This document shows, piece by piece, positions 1 to 10,398 of a stretch of 64,000 bases of DNA; the first letter of the stretch is position 1, and each line of letters starts with the position of its first letter. This DNA is from Rhizophagus irregularis (taxonomy: Eukaryota > Glomeromycota > Glomeromycetes > Glomerales > Glomeraceae): positions 2,108,001 to 2,172,000 of the forward strand of contig NC_089440.1 of assembly GCF_026210795.1 (NCBI RefSeq), read 5' to 3'. The notes beneath the pieces were generated by a model. It did not search any database and was not told the origin of the DNA. It saw only the letters and a list, made by a program, of their open reading frames with translations. Position numbers and translations under genes: made by a program.

Positions 1-947
1 TTAGAGTCAAGATAGCACTTTCCTCCTTTGCCCTTCTCCAGTTTAATAAACATTGGACGACAGATTTGGGAGGTATACCTGTTAGATGGTTCCCTGCAAG
101 TTGGACTTTACGAGAAAGAAAACAATGTGAAAAATTCTAAGCCGTTATTCATGACATTTCGGAGGATATGATGATGGCTACCTTGTGGATGGACCGTAAA
201 CCATGTGAATTTTTAATAAAATCATTCAAACAAGTAAAGGATTGTGTCCTATTTCGAGAATTGGGAGACTACACTAAGGGCCTTAGATACGCCACAGTTT
301 TTCGTACCTGATGGTAAGGAGTTGAAATGGTGTTGATACTCCATTCCTACCTTGAAAAAAGCACAACGTAAACCGAAGGCTAAAAATACATTGAATACGA
401 AAAAGTCAGGTGAGTCTGACAAGAATTTGGACCGTAATCAGCCTAAGAAGAAGGATAAACCTGCATCCTCAAAAAAAATCTCTAAAAATAATAACCAGGA
501 GGAGAAATATCTGAATACTCAAAAGAAGGCAAAGAATTCCTCGAAGAAAAATGGTAATAATAAAGATAACAAGGCAGTTTTAGCAGAAATTTTAACTTTA
601 TTACAGAAACTAGTTTAGCCTATGCTTTGATTAGCGGTTTTACGAATTTCAGAATTGTATTATTTTTAGGATAGAATATATTTATGTGTTGTACCACAAT
701 TTCTTGGAAAGAGGACTTGTTTTCTCCACTTTTTTTCCCCTCCTTTTTTTTACCCAGTGTGTTTGCCTGGACTTTTATTGGACGTGGTAGTAGTGCAGGT
801 CTTTTTTTTCAGGAAGTTCGGGTCAGCTTCCAGCTCCTCTGGTTGTTGATGGTAGGATTCGGTTAGGTGGTACTATTTTATAGTCATGCCTTTGTATATT
901 TCTCTCCCTACTTCACATAAAATAAATAAATAAATAAATAAATAAAT
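1..947 (+). mobile_element. NL-1: non-LTR-type ORF1-only element, 3' half (runs off the left edge)
   Basis: The sequence opens inside the NL core region and runs through the lysine-rich C-terminal ORF (in frame at 352-618, ending in AVLAEILTLLQKLV), a pyrimidine-rich 3' UTR and an (AAAT)n tail ending near 947. A TGA at 334-336 replaces the arginine codon seen in other copies after KELKW-C, and the region before it is partly deleted, so the copy is dead. It sits inside NL-2: the DNA right of the tail resumes the NL-2 ORF1 on the opposite strand. Confidence 0.85.
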
Positions 948-1440
948 TGGAAGCATTTCAACTACTAAATTTGGTATTTGTAATCCTATTTTATTAATCA
1001 TTTGATCGAATTTATCTTCATCAGGCTTATCTTCAGATGACTCATCTAATCCAAGAATTGGCAGCAAAATATTCCCAAGACCTGGACGAAACATATAGCA
1101 CTATAGAAAATATCAGCAAGAGGGTGGTAGGTTGTATATTCGTAGCTTGAGCACTGCTTGAGCTTGTGAAGTAAAGTTCGCAGGGTTGGCAGCTTCGCCA
1201 AACTTTTCTATCAGTAGCTGGGCTTTATCCTTAACTACTGACAGGTTTTTTTTGAATAAATTCTTGAGAAAACTGTCCTCTATAAACGAACTCTACAGCT
1301 AGTTTGTATTATATTCTATTCTTGTTCATATTCATTTTTTTTATTTGTAATAAATTTTAATAAAGGGGATAAATTTTTTTAAAAAAAATATTATTACGCA
1401 TAAATTTTCATAAAAAATGTTTTTCAGGAAAGAGTTTTTT
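948..1440 (-). mobile_element. NL-2: 5' part of an NL element, interrupted by NL-1
   Basis: On the minus strand this has the NL 5' leader (about 1320-1440, ending in the reverse complement of ACTCTTTCC) followed by a decayed ORF1 N-terminus. Recognisable pieces include the reading around TNIQPTTL, just after the conserved SANP block, and an acidic stretch ESSEDKPDEDKF. The reading stops at a segment like the NPVVEMPP stretch of other copies, exactly where the NL-1 tail begins. The rest of NL-2 therefore presumably lies left of the window. Several frameshifts show it is inactive. Confidence 0.75.
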
Positions 1441-1494
1441 CATTGTCAATTAGTAGTAAAATGAAAAGACAAAAAAATACTGATTTTAATGGTA

Positions 1495-1800
1495 CAGTCA
1501 ACTTCCTTTATAGTCACTCTCATTATAGTTACATTCTACTATATAGTTACATCAGTTGGATGTTCAAAACATTTTATTATTAAAATCTATCCTATATAAT
1601 CACAATTCATTTTCAAAAATCTTATTAAAAAGTACTGTTTATAGTCACAGTTATGTAAAGAATATAATAAATTGCTCAGCATCCAATGATTGTAAAAAGA
1701 TGTAATACAGTTTGTTGGAATTGTCTTATTGAGATGATTCTAACAAGCTGTATTAAAAATTTAATTTTTATGTATTTTTATAATCACAGAAAATGGCTTA
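1495..1800. mobile_element. Terminal part of a CAGTCAACTT TIR element (relative of 51743-53589)
   Basis: This starts after a TA with CAGTCAACTTCCTTTATAGT and matches, over about 250 bp, the inverted right end of the element at 51743-53589. The match includes TGTTCAAAACA, CTATCCTATATA and the GATTCGTCT-like module near 1718-1740. The right boundary is unclear. No transposase is visible, so it is called a non-autonomous Tc1/mariner- or pogo-like end from the TA target and terminal sequence. Confidence 0.6.
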
Positions 1801-3021
1801 CTATAGACTACCCTTAATTAAGTTATAATACAACATGAAGAGGGCCTTAAATTTGGATAAGAGAGTTGGCTTATTCTTGTATGACTCACAGATTTTGGCT
1901 ATCTTAGTGGTATATGTTTGGTCTCTAGTGTTCTTGTCCCCTGGAAATAACTTTTTTGCTACAAACTTCATGTATGCTATAGGAGACTTTGCTATCTGGG
2001 TTTGTTTGATATACCTCACATGATCCTGGATGAGGTAACTGGTTTTGCTAGATTTCTCAGACTTGATATATTTGTTGCCAATGCTTGCGAATTTTGTATA
2101 TGTTAACATAATTCCTTGTACTTTTTTGTACTTTATAACAAATAGGAATCTTCAGTTATTTATTCGTGTATGACAAAAAATAAGAAGGTGATAAAAGTGT
2201 CACTTGGTCTTCTGTATCAAAGACGCACCTGGTCTATACAATTAAGGGAGAGTGACTTTCTGAATAATCTTAGCTGCTTTGGACTTCTTTCTTATTATAT
2301 ATCCTCTAAAGACATTTTAGATCATTTTGGCATTATATTTATAAAACCCAAAGTTCATCACCTTTGGACATGTATATTTATATAGCCATATTGCTTGATT
2401 TTTATTAGATTTATCAACTATAACATTATTACAGTAATAAGTGTATTTCTGTGGTATTTCTCTTAATACCCTAATATGGGCAATATAATTGAATAAAAGT
2501 TTGCAAGACTTCAGATAGAGTTGCTGTCCTTCGTAGTATTCTAAAATACCATGAATATGAAAGTTTCATGATCTCATCCACCTAATCCATCTGTATTTTT
2601 CATTTGAGTATCTTGTAAGATTGTATATTCCATAGGTTTATTCTATTATATTATTATGGTAAGTCAGTAAAAAATATATGTTTACTGTGCTGTCTGGTCT
2701 TTTGTATCAGTAGAGAATCTGGTCTGTAAATCCAGAGGAGCTCGCTGAATGACCCTGGCTGCCTTGATTCTTTTATATTTCCTAAATGTTACTCAGGCAC
2801 ATTGCATATAATATCTGTAGTATACTTGTAGCCAAAACCTTTTCACGTGATTTTTGGCCATGTCTTTAAATCAAAATTAAGTTAAAAAATGATAAAAATT
2901 AATCTCTACATCCAGCTGAAACTATAATATAAAGTCTTTGGAGTTTCAGATGGATTTCTGGATAGTTTTTAATAATTTATTATAATTAAGTAGTATGTTT
3001 GCTCAGTCTCTAAAATGCTTA

Positions 3022-3230
3022 CCCCGCCTACTACTAAGATATGTTACTGGTAGAAATTTCACTTTTATATGAGACCTTACCTTAGGATTTGCTTAAATTC
3101 TATTGGTTAATTAGAAAAAAAATCATAATAATGTAACATAAAATTTCCTTTTATAGTAGGATCTTTAAAGAGTTTTATATATAAACCTTACCTTAAACTA
3201 CAGGGTAACCTATCTTAATAGTAGGTGGGG
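3022..3230. mobile_element. Palindromic MITE, TIR CCCCGCCTACTA
   Basis: The left end CCCCGCCTACTACTAAGATA is mirrored by the right end near 3200-3230 as an imperfect inverted repeat (CCCCACCTACTATTAAGATA when reversed). Inner arms are also partly complementary. It is about 210 bp with no ORF. The superfamily is not assigned because no clear target duplication could be read. Confidence 0.6.
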
Positions 3231-3437
3231 ACCTGTTGTAACCTGACCACATCCTTAGCAATCATGTCCAGATAACTTTGATTGCATTTTTTACATAGTA
3301 GTATCCTGAAGTTTTAAATTTGAAGGTCTTTAGAGTTGTATCTGCATTCTCTAGACAAGTGATAAGTGCGAGGAAGTCTGACTGCTTTTCTAAGATAAAT
3401 CTGTCTGTATAGATTTGTCATAATTTATCCTTGTATA

Positions 3438-3726
3438 TAGTGTTTGGAATCATGTAACAGTTATTCGAATAACTTGAGTATATTCGAGTATTCGAATAAG
3501 CATAGTGGTTATTCGAGTATTCATTTAGCCAGATATAGTATAGTTAAAATTCTAATTGGGCATTAAATCCTTAAATTTAACTAAGTTAAAATCATAATTC
3601 AGGCTAAAAATTATGTAAATCATTACTATAAAAGGAAATTTAACTTATTCGAATATTATTCGAATACACTTTATAAATTTAAATGAATACTCAAGTATAT
3701 TCGAATATATTCGATTCCAAACACTA
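3438..3726. mobile_element. hAT-type MITE with 8-bp TSD CTTGTATA
   Basis: The element is 289 bp and begins TAGTGTTTGGAATC and ends GATTCCAAACACTA. The 8-bp duplication CTTGTATA lies at 3430-3437 and 3727-3734. An 8-bp TSD with TAG-type ends is characteristic of hAT elements. The interior is rich in ATTCGAATA-type palindromes. No coding capacity is seen. It interrupts the decayed IQ-unit gene. Confidence 0.8.
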
Positions 3727-4559
3727 CTTGTATAGCTTAATTGCCTCAGATGTAATTTTCTAATAATAATGGAACAATCCTGGAATACTCACCTTTGAAG
3801 GGATTACCTGAGTTTGTAAACTGGAATCACCACTGATCCTCACCTACTGAGAATTCTTTTTACTACATAACCTGGTGATTCTTTATCTTGAAGAAAAAGT
3901 ATACATATTCACCAAATATTACAGTTCCATTTGGCTTCACGTCTTGTATTAATTGTATGTCAAGACTGAATTTCTTCACACGTTGTAAGTTGATAAATGT
4001 GTATACTTCCCTCTTATTTTGTCAAAAGAGAATATTATCCCATTTATCTTAGCAAGAATAATCCACACAAGGCGTATCTTCTGTGGTTAACGAAATCTGA
4101 AAGTGTCTGGAATTTACTCTGTTGAATTGAAAAGTTAGTATTCAATTGTGATAATATGAAAGTTGTAGAGTCAGATCAACCAACTGAGTATTGAGTATGG
4201 TATGTATAATCATACAACTTGAATATTAGTTGATATATTTATTAATATTTGATATAACTTTGTAAATTTCAATTTCATACTCAATTGCTTTTTATTTAAT
4301 TTATGTTATAATTTTACTAAAATCTATTTATTTTATATTAAAGAATAAATATAAATATTTTACAGTGTAAAAACTTAATAAATAAAAATTTAAAATTATT
4401 AAAAATATCAAATTTTAGATTTTTTAACGTAAAAACTATTTGTATTTTTGATTTATTTGTAAAATTCTATATACCGATATAATAGCAGTCAAAATAGCTA
4501 ATTACTTCATTTAATTTGTAAAAAAAAAAGGTTGCTGTTACCTAGACTATTTAATAGAA

Positions 4560-5330
4560 TTTAACACATGTTCTTTTTTGGCAAGTGATAATTCCATTTC
4601 ACAAATTTTTACTTCTTTTTTTCTTAAAATAAGTTTGCATTCCCTTAAAGCTAAAACTCATTCTTGAAATTCAAGCTCACTAAATTTTAAAGTTAATTCA
4701 CTTTCTTTATTATCCTCTTCAGTATCATTTTTTGTTTTAATCTTTCTGCTAAAAATCATATATATATTCTCTTTATCATCCTCTTTAATTTCAATAATAT
4801 TTGTTTTAGTTTTCTTATTAGAACCTGTATGTTTATTTTGTTTATGTTTGGTAGGGACTACCTTTGTCAACTTCTTAGCTAATTATAAATAGATACAATT
4901 TAATGTTAATTACAATATTTTTATTTAGCATTACAACTGAAATTCTAAAAATATACTTACCATTATGTTTATTATCACGTCTTTTATTTGGTATATTATA
5001 TTCGGTGAACATAAATGGTAGTAAATCTTTCTTTATCTAATTTTTGACCACTATAATAAATTAACTTAATAAATAAATAATAATTTTTTAAAGAATAAAT
5101 TATATATCTACATACTGTAAAATAGCCATTAACAATTTAAGATCCCTTTCACATCGATTGCTTAGCGCATGAGCCGCTTCTGCTACATTTGTATTATCAG
5201 GTAATGTTATCTAAGCATCATTAGCAATTTTTGACATAGATTTATTAAGTAATGCAATAACCCATTTTTGACGATAGAATGTAATCCAATCTAAAAATAA
5301 TACCATTTAGTAATATTATAATAAAAATTT
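4560..5330 (-). pseudogene. C-terminal remnant of a DDE-type transposase related to 16835-20179
   Basis: On the minus strand, 5110-5290 reads WITFYRQKWVIALLNK, then a stop, then NTNVAEAAHALSNRCERDLK. This aligns with WLNYYRQSYVLSSLNK and NNAEAAHSMANREGK of the intact transposase at 16835-20179, including the putative third catalytic acid in NNAEAAH. Downstream, 4560-4870 encodes a charged coiled-coil tail as in the intact gene. The NL-3 insertion point at 5425 lies just upstream in gene order, and no N-terminal half was found beyond 11268. The copy is truncated and has an internal stop. Confidence 0.65.
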
Positions 5331-5959
5331 ATTTTTGAATATAATTTTGCTATAAATCACCAGCAGTGATCATCACCGGTATCATGTGTTATTATATATT
5401 GCGTTAAATTATTATAATTGTCATACAAACATGTGTTTATTTTTATTTATTTTTATTTTTAAAATAAAGACTAGTACTGGAGTTGCACTATACATAGGAA
5501 CAGGTACAAACAAAGTAAAACCATAATTCCAAGCTAAAGATTAACCCAACCTCTCGAACAAATCGAAGGGGTCGCCTAGCCTCGCTCTACAAGGAACGCA
5601 GGCTTAGCCGCAACTCAAGCTACGAACCAAATAGAACAAAAAAAGACACTCAAACACTAATTTAGCGAGAGTTCCCAGTCAAAAAGAAAAAAAGAATTTT
5701 GCCTATTCTGAATAAAATCTATTATTCTTATAACTACTAAATCTTTAAGAAAAAAAAGAATGAATCCCCCAGCTGTTAATCAAGGGAAGTTCTTAGACTA
5801 ATTTTCGCAGTAAGGATAAAATTTCTGCTAAAACCACCGTGTTATCCTTATTACCTCCTTTATCCCTAGACTTCTTATTGGACTTCGACTTCTGAAATTT
5901 GGGATCTTTCAATGGGTCTTTAGTAGATTTGGCTTGTTTCTTAGCACTAGTCGAGGATT

Positions 5960-6280
5960 TCAGGTCCTTTTTTTTAAGGTTAACATTACCGGACTATTGC
6001 GCGGTTTTCCTGGCATCTTGTCAGGAACATTCTTTGCCTTTTGTTTAGTTGGTGCTTTCTTCAAGGTAGGTAAGGAGTGTTGACACCATTTCAACTCTAG
6101 AGAATTCTCCCGGAAAGCTTGTAGAGTTTCTAGGGCTTTGAGTGTAGCCTCCCAATTCTCGAAATATCCTATGAGCTTCCTCTTACCTTTACTTGTTTGT
6201 ATAATTTTAAACGCGCTAGTACTACACGTCGTTAAAAATGGTTGTGGTTTACGGTCTGCCCACAAGGTAGCCATCGTCAT
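5960..6280 (-). pseudogene. NL-3 C-terminal ORF (lysine-rich region)
   Basis: This starts MTMATLWADRKPQPFL and contains FKIIQTSKGKRKLIGYFENW and ELKWCQHSLPTLKKA, the conserved core and C-terminal segment of the NL protein. The frame is lost at about 5960. The remaining lysine-rich tail and the final leucine-rich helix lie in another frame to about 5800. The MTMATLW start is internal to the longer NL reading, so it may not be a true initiation site. Confidence 0.65.
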
Positions 6281-6792
6281 TTCAACCGGAATATCATGAA
6301 TAATGGCTTGGAACTTTTTGCGTTATTTTCTTTCTCGTAAAGTCCAACTTGCAGGGAACCATCTTACAGGTATACCTCCCAGGTCAGTCGTCCAGAACTT
6401 GGTAAATTGGGGAAGGGAAAATGAGTTCAAAACTATTTTGACTCTAAGAGTCTGATATTTGTATTGCCGTTTTAATGACAACTTAATAGTTTTGCCCCAT
6501 AACGTTAGTTCTCCTAAGATTCTATCAACGTCCCAGGTATACGGAATGTCATATACAATAATATCTCTGACTTGCTCTCGCTCATCATCGGCTTCTCTGT
6601 ATCCAGTCAGTATATGTGTAACCCCAGGTGCAGATGTTTTTGCCCCAAAAATAGGGTATTTTGTTTGTCTGGGGTTTATGCCTCAGGATTTGCCATAAAT
6701 GATTGGTATATAACTTGTTTATCAGCTGTAGCATGCGCCTTTGTTTATCTTTCTTCCGGGAATTTTCAGGTATCACAGTTGATCGACAGGGG

Positions 6793-7260
6793 TCATTTCC
6801 ACATCAGGCAGTATTGGGGGTGTAACATGTACTGGTTTTGGTGAAGTTTTCGGTGTTGATATGTATGTAGATCCAAATTCGTCTTTAGCGGAGGGCATTC
6901 CAACTCTGAGTCACCCATGTCACCAAATCTAGTATAGGCGCAGGTAGCAAAATTATCCCACGACCTGGACAAAGCGTAAAGGGCTATAGAAAATAATAGT
7001 GAAAGGGTGGTTGGTTGTATATTCGTCGCCGCTGCCTGTTGGGCGAAGTTGTTCAGGTTGGCAGACTCGCCAAACATATCTACTAAAAGCTGTGCTTTAT
7101 CCACAGGTTGCTGTAGGTTTTTATCAAACAAAGTTTTGAGGAAACCGTTCTCAACAAACTGTCCAAGCTGAAATGTTGTATAAGATAAGAACGTATCCCC
7201 TTCTGCTGAAACGAACTCTAAAAAGTTGTCTACAGATATATTTTCTACTGAGTCTCCCAT
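6793..7260 (-). pseudogene. NL-3 ORF1, N-terminal half
   Basis: A 155-codon reading starts MGDSVENISVDNFLEFVS directly after the AT-rich leader. It carries the family signatures LGQFVENGFLKTLFDKN, DKAQLLVDMFGESAN, NIQPTTLSLLFSIALYA and SRSWDNFAT. The last third is shifted in frame compared with other copies, where P-x-LPDV-x-MTPVDQ follows. In-frame continuation of that segment lies at 6585-6776. The function is inferred as the retroelement ORF1 N-terminal region, possibly for oligomerisation or RNP assembly. No named domain is certain. Confidence 0.7.
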
Positions 7261-7671
7261 GTTCGATATTTTTATTTTATGTAAAAAATTTTAAATAAAG
7301 TGAAAAAATTTAAATAAAATTTTTGAAGGAGAAAGAGTTTACAAACATGTGTTACTTATTTATTTATTTTATGTAAAGTCGGGAGATACAAAAAAGGGCA
7401 TGATTCCAAAGTAATACAACCCAAATAAATCCTACCATTGAATTCCAGAGGAGCTGGAGTCCAACCCGAACTTTTTGAAAAGAAAAAAAATCTGCACTAC
7501 TACCATGTCCGATAAAAGTCCAGGCGAACACACTGGGTAAAAAAAAAAGAGGGGAAAAAAGTGGAGAGGACAAGTCCTCTTTCCAAGAAATTGTGGTACA
7601 ACACATAACTATATTCTATCCTAAAAATAATACAATTCTGAAATTCGTAAAACCGCTAATTAAAGCATAAG

Positions 7672-8154
7672 CTAAACTAGTTTCTGTAATAAAGTCAAAA
7701 TTTCTGCTAAAACCGCCTTGTTGTCTTTATTATTACCCTTATTCTTTGAGGAATTCTTTGCCTTCTTCTGAGTATTCAGGCGTTTCTTCTCCTGGTTACT
7801 ATTTTTAGAGACTTTTTTCGAGAATGAAGGTTTATCTTTCTTCTTAGGCTGATTACTTTCCAAATTCATGTCAGACTTACCTGACTTTTTCATATTCGGT
7901 GTATTTTTAGCCTTTGGTTTACTTTGTGCTTTCTTCAAGATAGGAATGGAGTGTCGACACCATTTCAACTCCTTACCATCAGGTACGAAAAACTGTGGCG
8001 TATCTAAGGCTCTTAGTGTGGTCTCCCATTTCTCAAAATAGGCCACGAGTTTCCTCCTTCCTTTACTTGTTTGAATGATTTTAAATGAGCTAGCACCGCA
8101 CTTCATTAAAAATTCACATGGTTTACGGTCCATCCACAAGGTAGCCATCGTCAT
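7672..8154 (-). CDS. NL-4 C-terminal ORF, 160 aa, lysine-rich nucleic-acid-binding-like protein
   Basis: The ORF is intact from MTMATLWMDRKPCEFLMKCG to AVLAEILTLLQKLV. Residues 1-75 form the compact conserved part (SSFKIIQTSKGRRKLVAYF, then ELKWCRHSIP). Residues 80-140 are a low-complexity basic tract with KPKAKN, NQPKKKDK and KKAKNSSK blocks. Residues 145-160 form an amphipathic leucine-rich helix. In the inferred ancestral element this is the C-terminal third of a single protein, and here it is separated from ORF1 by a TGA at 8440. The basic tail suggests RNA binding, by inference. Whether it is translated alone is unknown. Confidence 0.7.
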   Translation of the reverse strand: MTMATLWMDRKPCEFLMKCGASSFKIIQTSKGRRKLVAYFEKWETTLRALDTPQFFVPDGKELKWCRHSIPILKKAQSKPKAKNTPNMKKSGKSDMNLESNQPKKKDKPSFSKKVSKNSNQEKKRLNTQKKAKNSSKNKGNNKDNKAVLAEILTLLQKLV

Positions 8155-8439
8155 ATCCTCCGGAATGTCATGAATAACAGCTTGGAACTTTTTACGTTGT
8201 TTTCTTTCTCATAAAGTCCAACTTGTGGGGAACCATCTAACGGGTATACCTCCCAGGTCTGTCGTCCAATATTTATTAAACTGGGGAAGGGCAAAGGAGG
8301 ATAGTGCTATCTTGACTTGAAGAGTCTGATACTTATGCTGGCGTTTAACTGAACACTTGATAGTATTCCCCTATAGTTTTAACTCTGCTATAATTTTTTG
8401 CAGGTCCCAGGTATACGGGATATCATAAACAATTATGTT

Positions 8440-9075
8440 TCAGATTCGCTCTTGCTCCTCTCTGACAGTTTCGTATCCTGTCAGTATTTGTGTAGCTTTC
8501 GGTTCGGATGATTTCTTTCCCTTATGGGAATTTTTGGCTGATGTTTTCACATCAGGTTTTGCCTTTGTTGATTGGTTCGTAGTTTGTTTATCAGCTGTAA
8601 TACGCGCCTTTTGTTTATCTTTCTTCCGGGAATTTTCAGGTATTACAGTTTGATCAACAGGGGTCATTACTAAATCAGGCATTGATGGAAGCTTGATAGG
8701 TACTGGATTTGGTGGTTTTATAAATCCTTAGCGTATAAGATCATCATCTTCATCAAGTAGCAAAGGTGACTCATCCATCAGATAATCATCAGTATCCTGA
8801 GATTCTGCATCGTCGTCATCATCATCATCACCCGTATCGCCAAAATCGCAATAGAATTGGGTAGAAAAATTATCCCAAGACCTGAATGCAGCATATAGCA
8901 CTATAGAAAATATTAGCGAAAGGGTGGTGGGTTGTATATTCGTAGCTTGGGCTTGTGAAGTGAAGTTCGCAGGGTTGGCTGTCTCGCCAAACTTCTGTAT
9001 CAATAACTGGGCTTTATCCTTAGGTACTGAGGGGGTTTTTTTCAAATAAGTCTTTGAGGAAACCGTCCTGTACAA
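8440..9075 (-). pseudogene. NL-4 ORF1, frameshifted
   Basis: Two overlapping readings, 8728-9075 and 8440-8682, together encode the ORF1 middle and C-terminal parts. These include DKAQLLIQKFGETAN, NIQPTTLSLIFSIVLYA, a poly-Asp stretch, DDYLMDES, MTPVDQTVIPENSRKKDKQ and the end EEQERI followed by TGA. The frame is lost at a homopolymer near 9030 and again near 8720. ORF1 function is inferred by comparison with NL-5. Confidence 0.75.
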
Positions 9076-9912
9076 AAGAACTTAAGTGATGTGTAAAAGT
9101 TTGAAAATAAATTTTGTTAAACTTTGAAACGAAGTCTAAAGCTTCTTCGTTTTGTGTTCGACTCTTATCCATAGACATTTTTATATTTATGTAATAAAAT
9201 TTAATAAAGGGGATTATTTTTTAAAAAAAATTATTACGCAGAAATTTTTGTAAAAAATGTATTCGGGAAAGAGTTTTGTAGACACTCTTACAAACATGTG
9301 TTATTTTTTTTTTTATTTATTTTATGTGAAGCCGGCAGGGGATATAAAAATGAGCATGATTCCGAAGTAATACAACCCAACTAAATCCTACTATCGAATT
9401 CCAGAGGAGCTGGAGCCCAACCCGAACTTCTTGAAAATAAAAGACCTGCACTACTACCACTACCGATAATAATCCAGGCGGACACACTGGGTAAAAAAGG
9501 AGGGGGAAAAAAAGTGGAGAGGACAAGTCCCCTTTCCAAGAAATTGTGGTGCATACACATAAACCTATTCTATCCTAAAGAATAATACAATTCTGAAATT
9601 TGTAAAACCGCTAATTAAAGCGTAGGCTAAACTGACTAGTTTCTGTAATAAAGTTAAAATCTCTGATAAAACCGCCTTGTTATCTTTATTACCACCCTTA
9701 ATCTTCGAGGTATTCTTTGCCTTCTTCTGATTCTTCGGGTGTTTCTCCTCCTGGTTATTATTTTTCAGGACTTTCTTCGAGGATGTAGGTTTATCCTTCT
9801 TCTTAGGCTGATTACGATCCAAATTCTTGTCAGACTTACCTGACTTTTTCGTATTCGGTGTATTTTTAACCTTCGGTTTACTTTGTGCTTTCTTCAAGGT
9901 AGGAATGGAGTG

Positions 9913-10398
9913 TCAACACCATTTCAACTCTTTACCATCAGGTACGAAAAACTGTGGCGTATCTAAGGCCCTTAGTGTGGTCTCCCAATTCTCGAAATAG
10001 GCCACAAGTTTCCTCCTTCCTTTGCTTGTTTGAATAATTTTAAATGAGCTAGCACCGCACTTCATTAAAAATTCACATGGTTTACGGTCCATCCACAAGG
10101 TAGCCATCGTCATATCCTCCGGAATGTCATGAATAACGGCTTGGAACTTTTCACGTTGTTTTCTTTCTCGTAAAGTCCAACTCGCAGGGAACCATCTAAC
10201 GGGTATACCTCCCAGGTCTGTCGTCCAATATTTATTAAACTGGGAAAGGGCAAATGAGGAAAGTGCTATTTTGACTCGAAGAGTCTGATACTTATGTTGC
10301 CGTTTAACAGAATATTTAATAGCGTTCCCCCAAAATTTTAACTCTGCTATTATTTTCTGCAGGTTCCAGGTATACGGGATATCGTAAACTATAATGTC
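9913..10398 (-). pseudogene. NL-5 core domain after the TGA (RNA-binding-like)
   Basis: Directly in frame after the TGA at 10399-10401 the reading continues DIIVYDIPYTW, WGNAIKYSVKRQHKYQTLRV, TTDLGGIPVRWFPASWTLRE and MTMATLWMDRKPCEFL. It ends at a TGA (9913-9915) that replaces the arginine codon after KELKWC. The alternation IVYDIP...LRVKIALS is reminiscent of an RRM-like fold, as in many LINE ORF1 proteins. This is an inference from the pattern only. The lysine-rich tail continues below 9912. Confidence 0.6.

Larger units (their letters stand above)
1801..4120 (-). pseudogene. Decayed gene with duplicated IQ-motif-like units
   Basis: The minus strand carries coding-like but broken sequence. 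Two related units are readable. One, around 2160-2330, reads KAAKIIQK followed by LYRPGASLIQKTK. The other, around 2690-2830, reads KAARVIQRA followed by IYRPDSLLIQKTRQHS. The KAAxxIQ(K/R) cores resemble calmodulin-binding IQ motifs. Further open blocks lie at 3240-3420 (LALITCLENADTTLKTFKF) and 3840-4100. A 102-residue ORF at 1801-2109 is probably the C-terminal end. Stops and frameshifts occur throughout, and two MITEs (3022-3230 and 3438-3726) are inserted. I do not recognise the full protein, and IQ binding is inferred only from the short motif. Confidence 0.4.
5438..7340 (-). mobile_element. NL-3: full-length NL element, divergent subfamily
   Basis: The 5' end lies at about 7340 (reverse of ACTCTTTCTCCTTC), then an AT-rich leader, ORF1, the core and the lysine-rich C-terminal ORF (to about 5800), a 3' UTR and an ATTTATTTTTATTTT-type tail at 5438-5460. 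It is a distinct subfamily: the ORF1 lacks the poly-Asp linker and the UTR differs from NL-4 to NL-6. The coding region is broken by frameshifts near 6585-6800 and 5960. The flanking ACAAACATGTGTT repeats are its target duplication. Confidence 0.85.
7355..9289 (-). mobile_element. NL-4: full-length NL element
   Basis: The 5' leader lies at about 9160-9280 and the ORF1 start at about 9178. The C-terminal ORF is intact at 7672-8154, followed by a 3' UTR and (TAAA)n tail abutting the duplication at 7341-7354. ORF1 is interrupted by an expanded G/T run near 9027-9045 and other frameshifts. The conserved in-frame TGA is at 8440-8442. About ten extra bases (GTAGACACTC) sit between the 5' end and the duplicated target. 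Confidence 0.9.

Noticed and set aside
684-866. Open readings in the NL 3' UTR (also 7364-7606, 9317-9526, 13895-14092, 27124-27384, 35373-35561)
   Set aside because: They all translate the same pyrimidine-rich 3' UTR, begin after the end of the NL protein and shift between copies. There is no sign of coding selection.
873-1094. 73-aa minus-strand reading
   Set aside because: It fuses the NL-2 ORF1 remnant to the antisense of the NL-1 A-rich tail, so it is a chimera created by the insertion.
8435-8653. Antisense readings such as the MSQIRSCSSPT or MFQIRSCSS type (8435, 10394, 11995, 34325)
   Set aside because: They are the mirror of the ORF1 C-terminal region in every copy. The sense strand carries the conserved protein.
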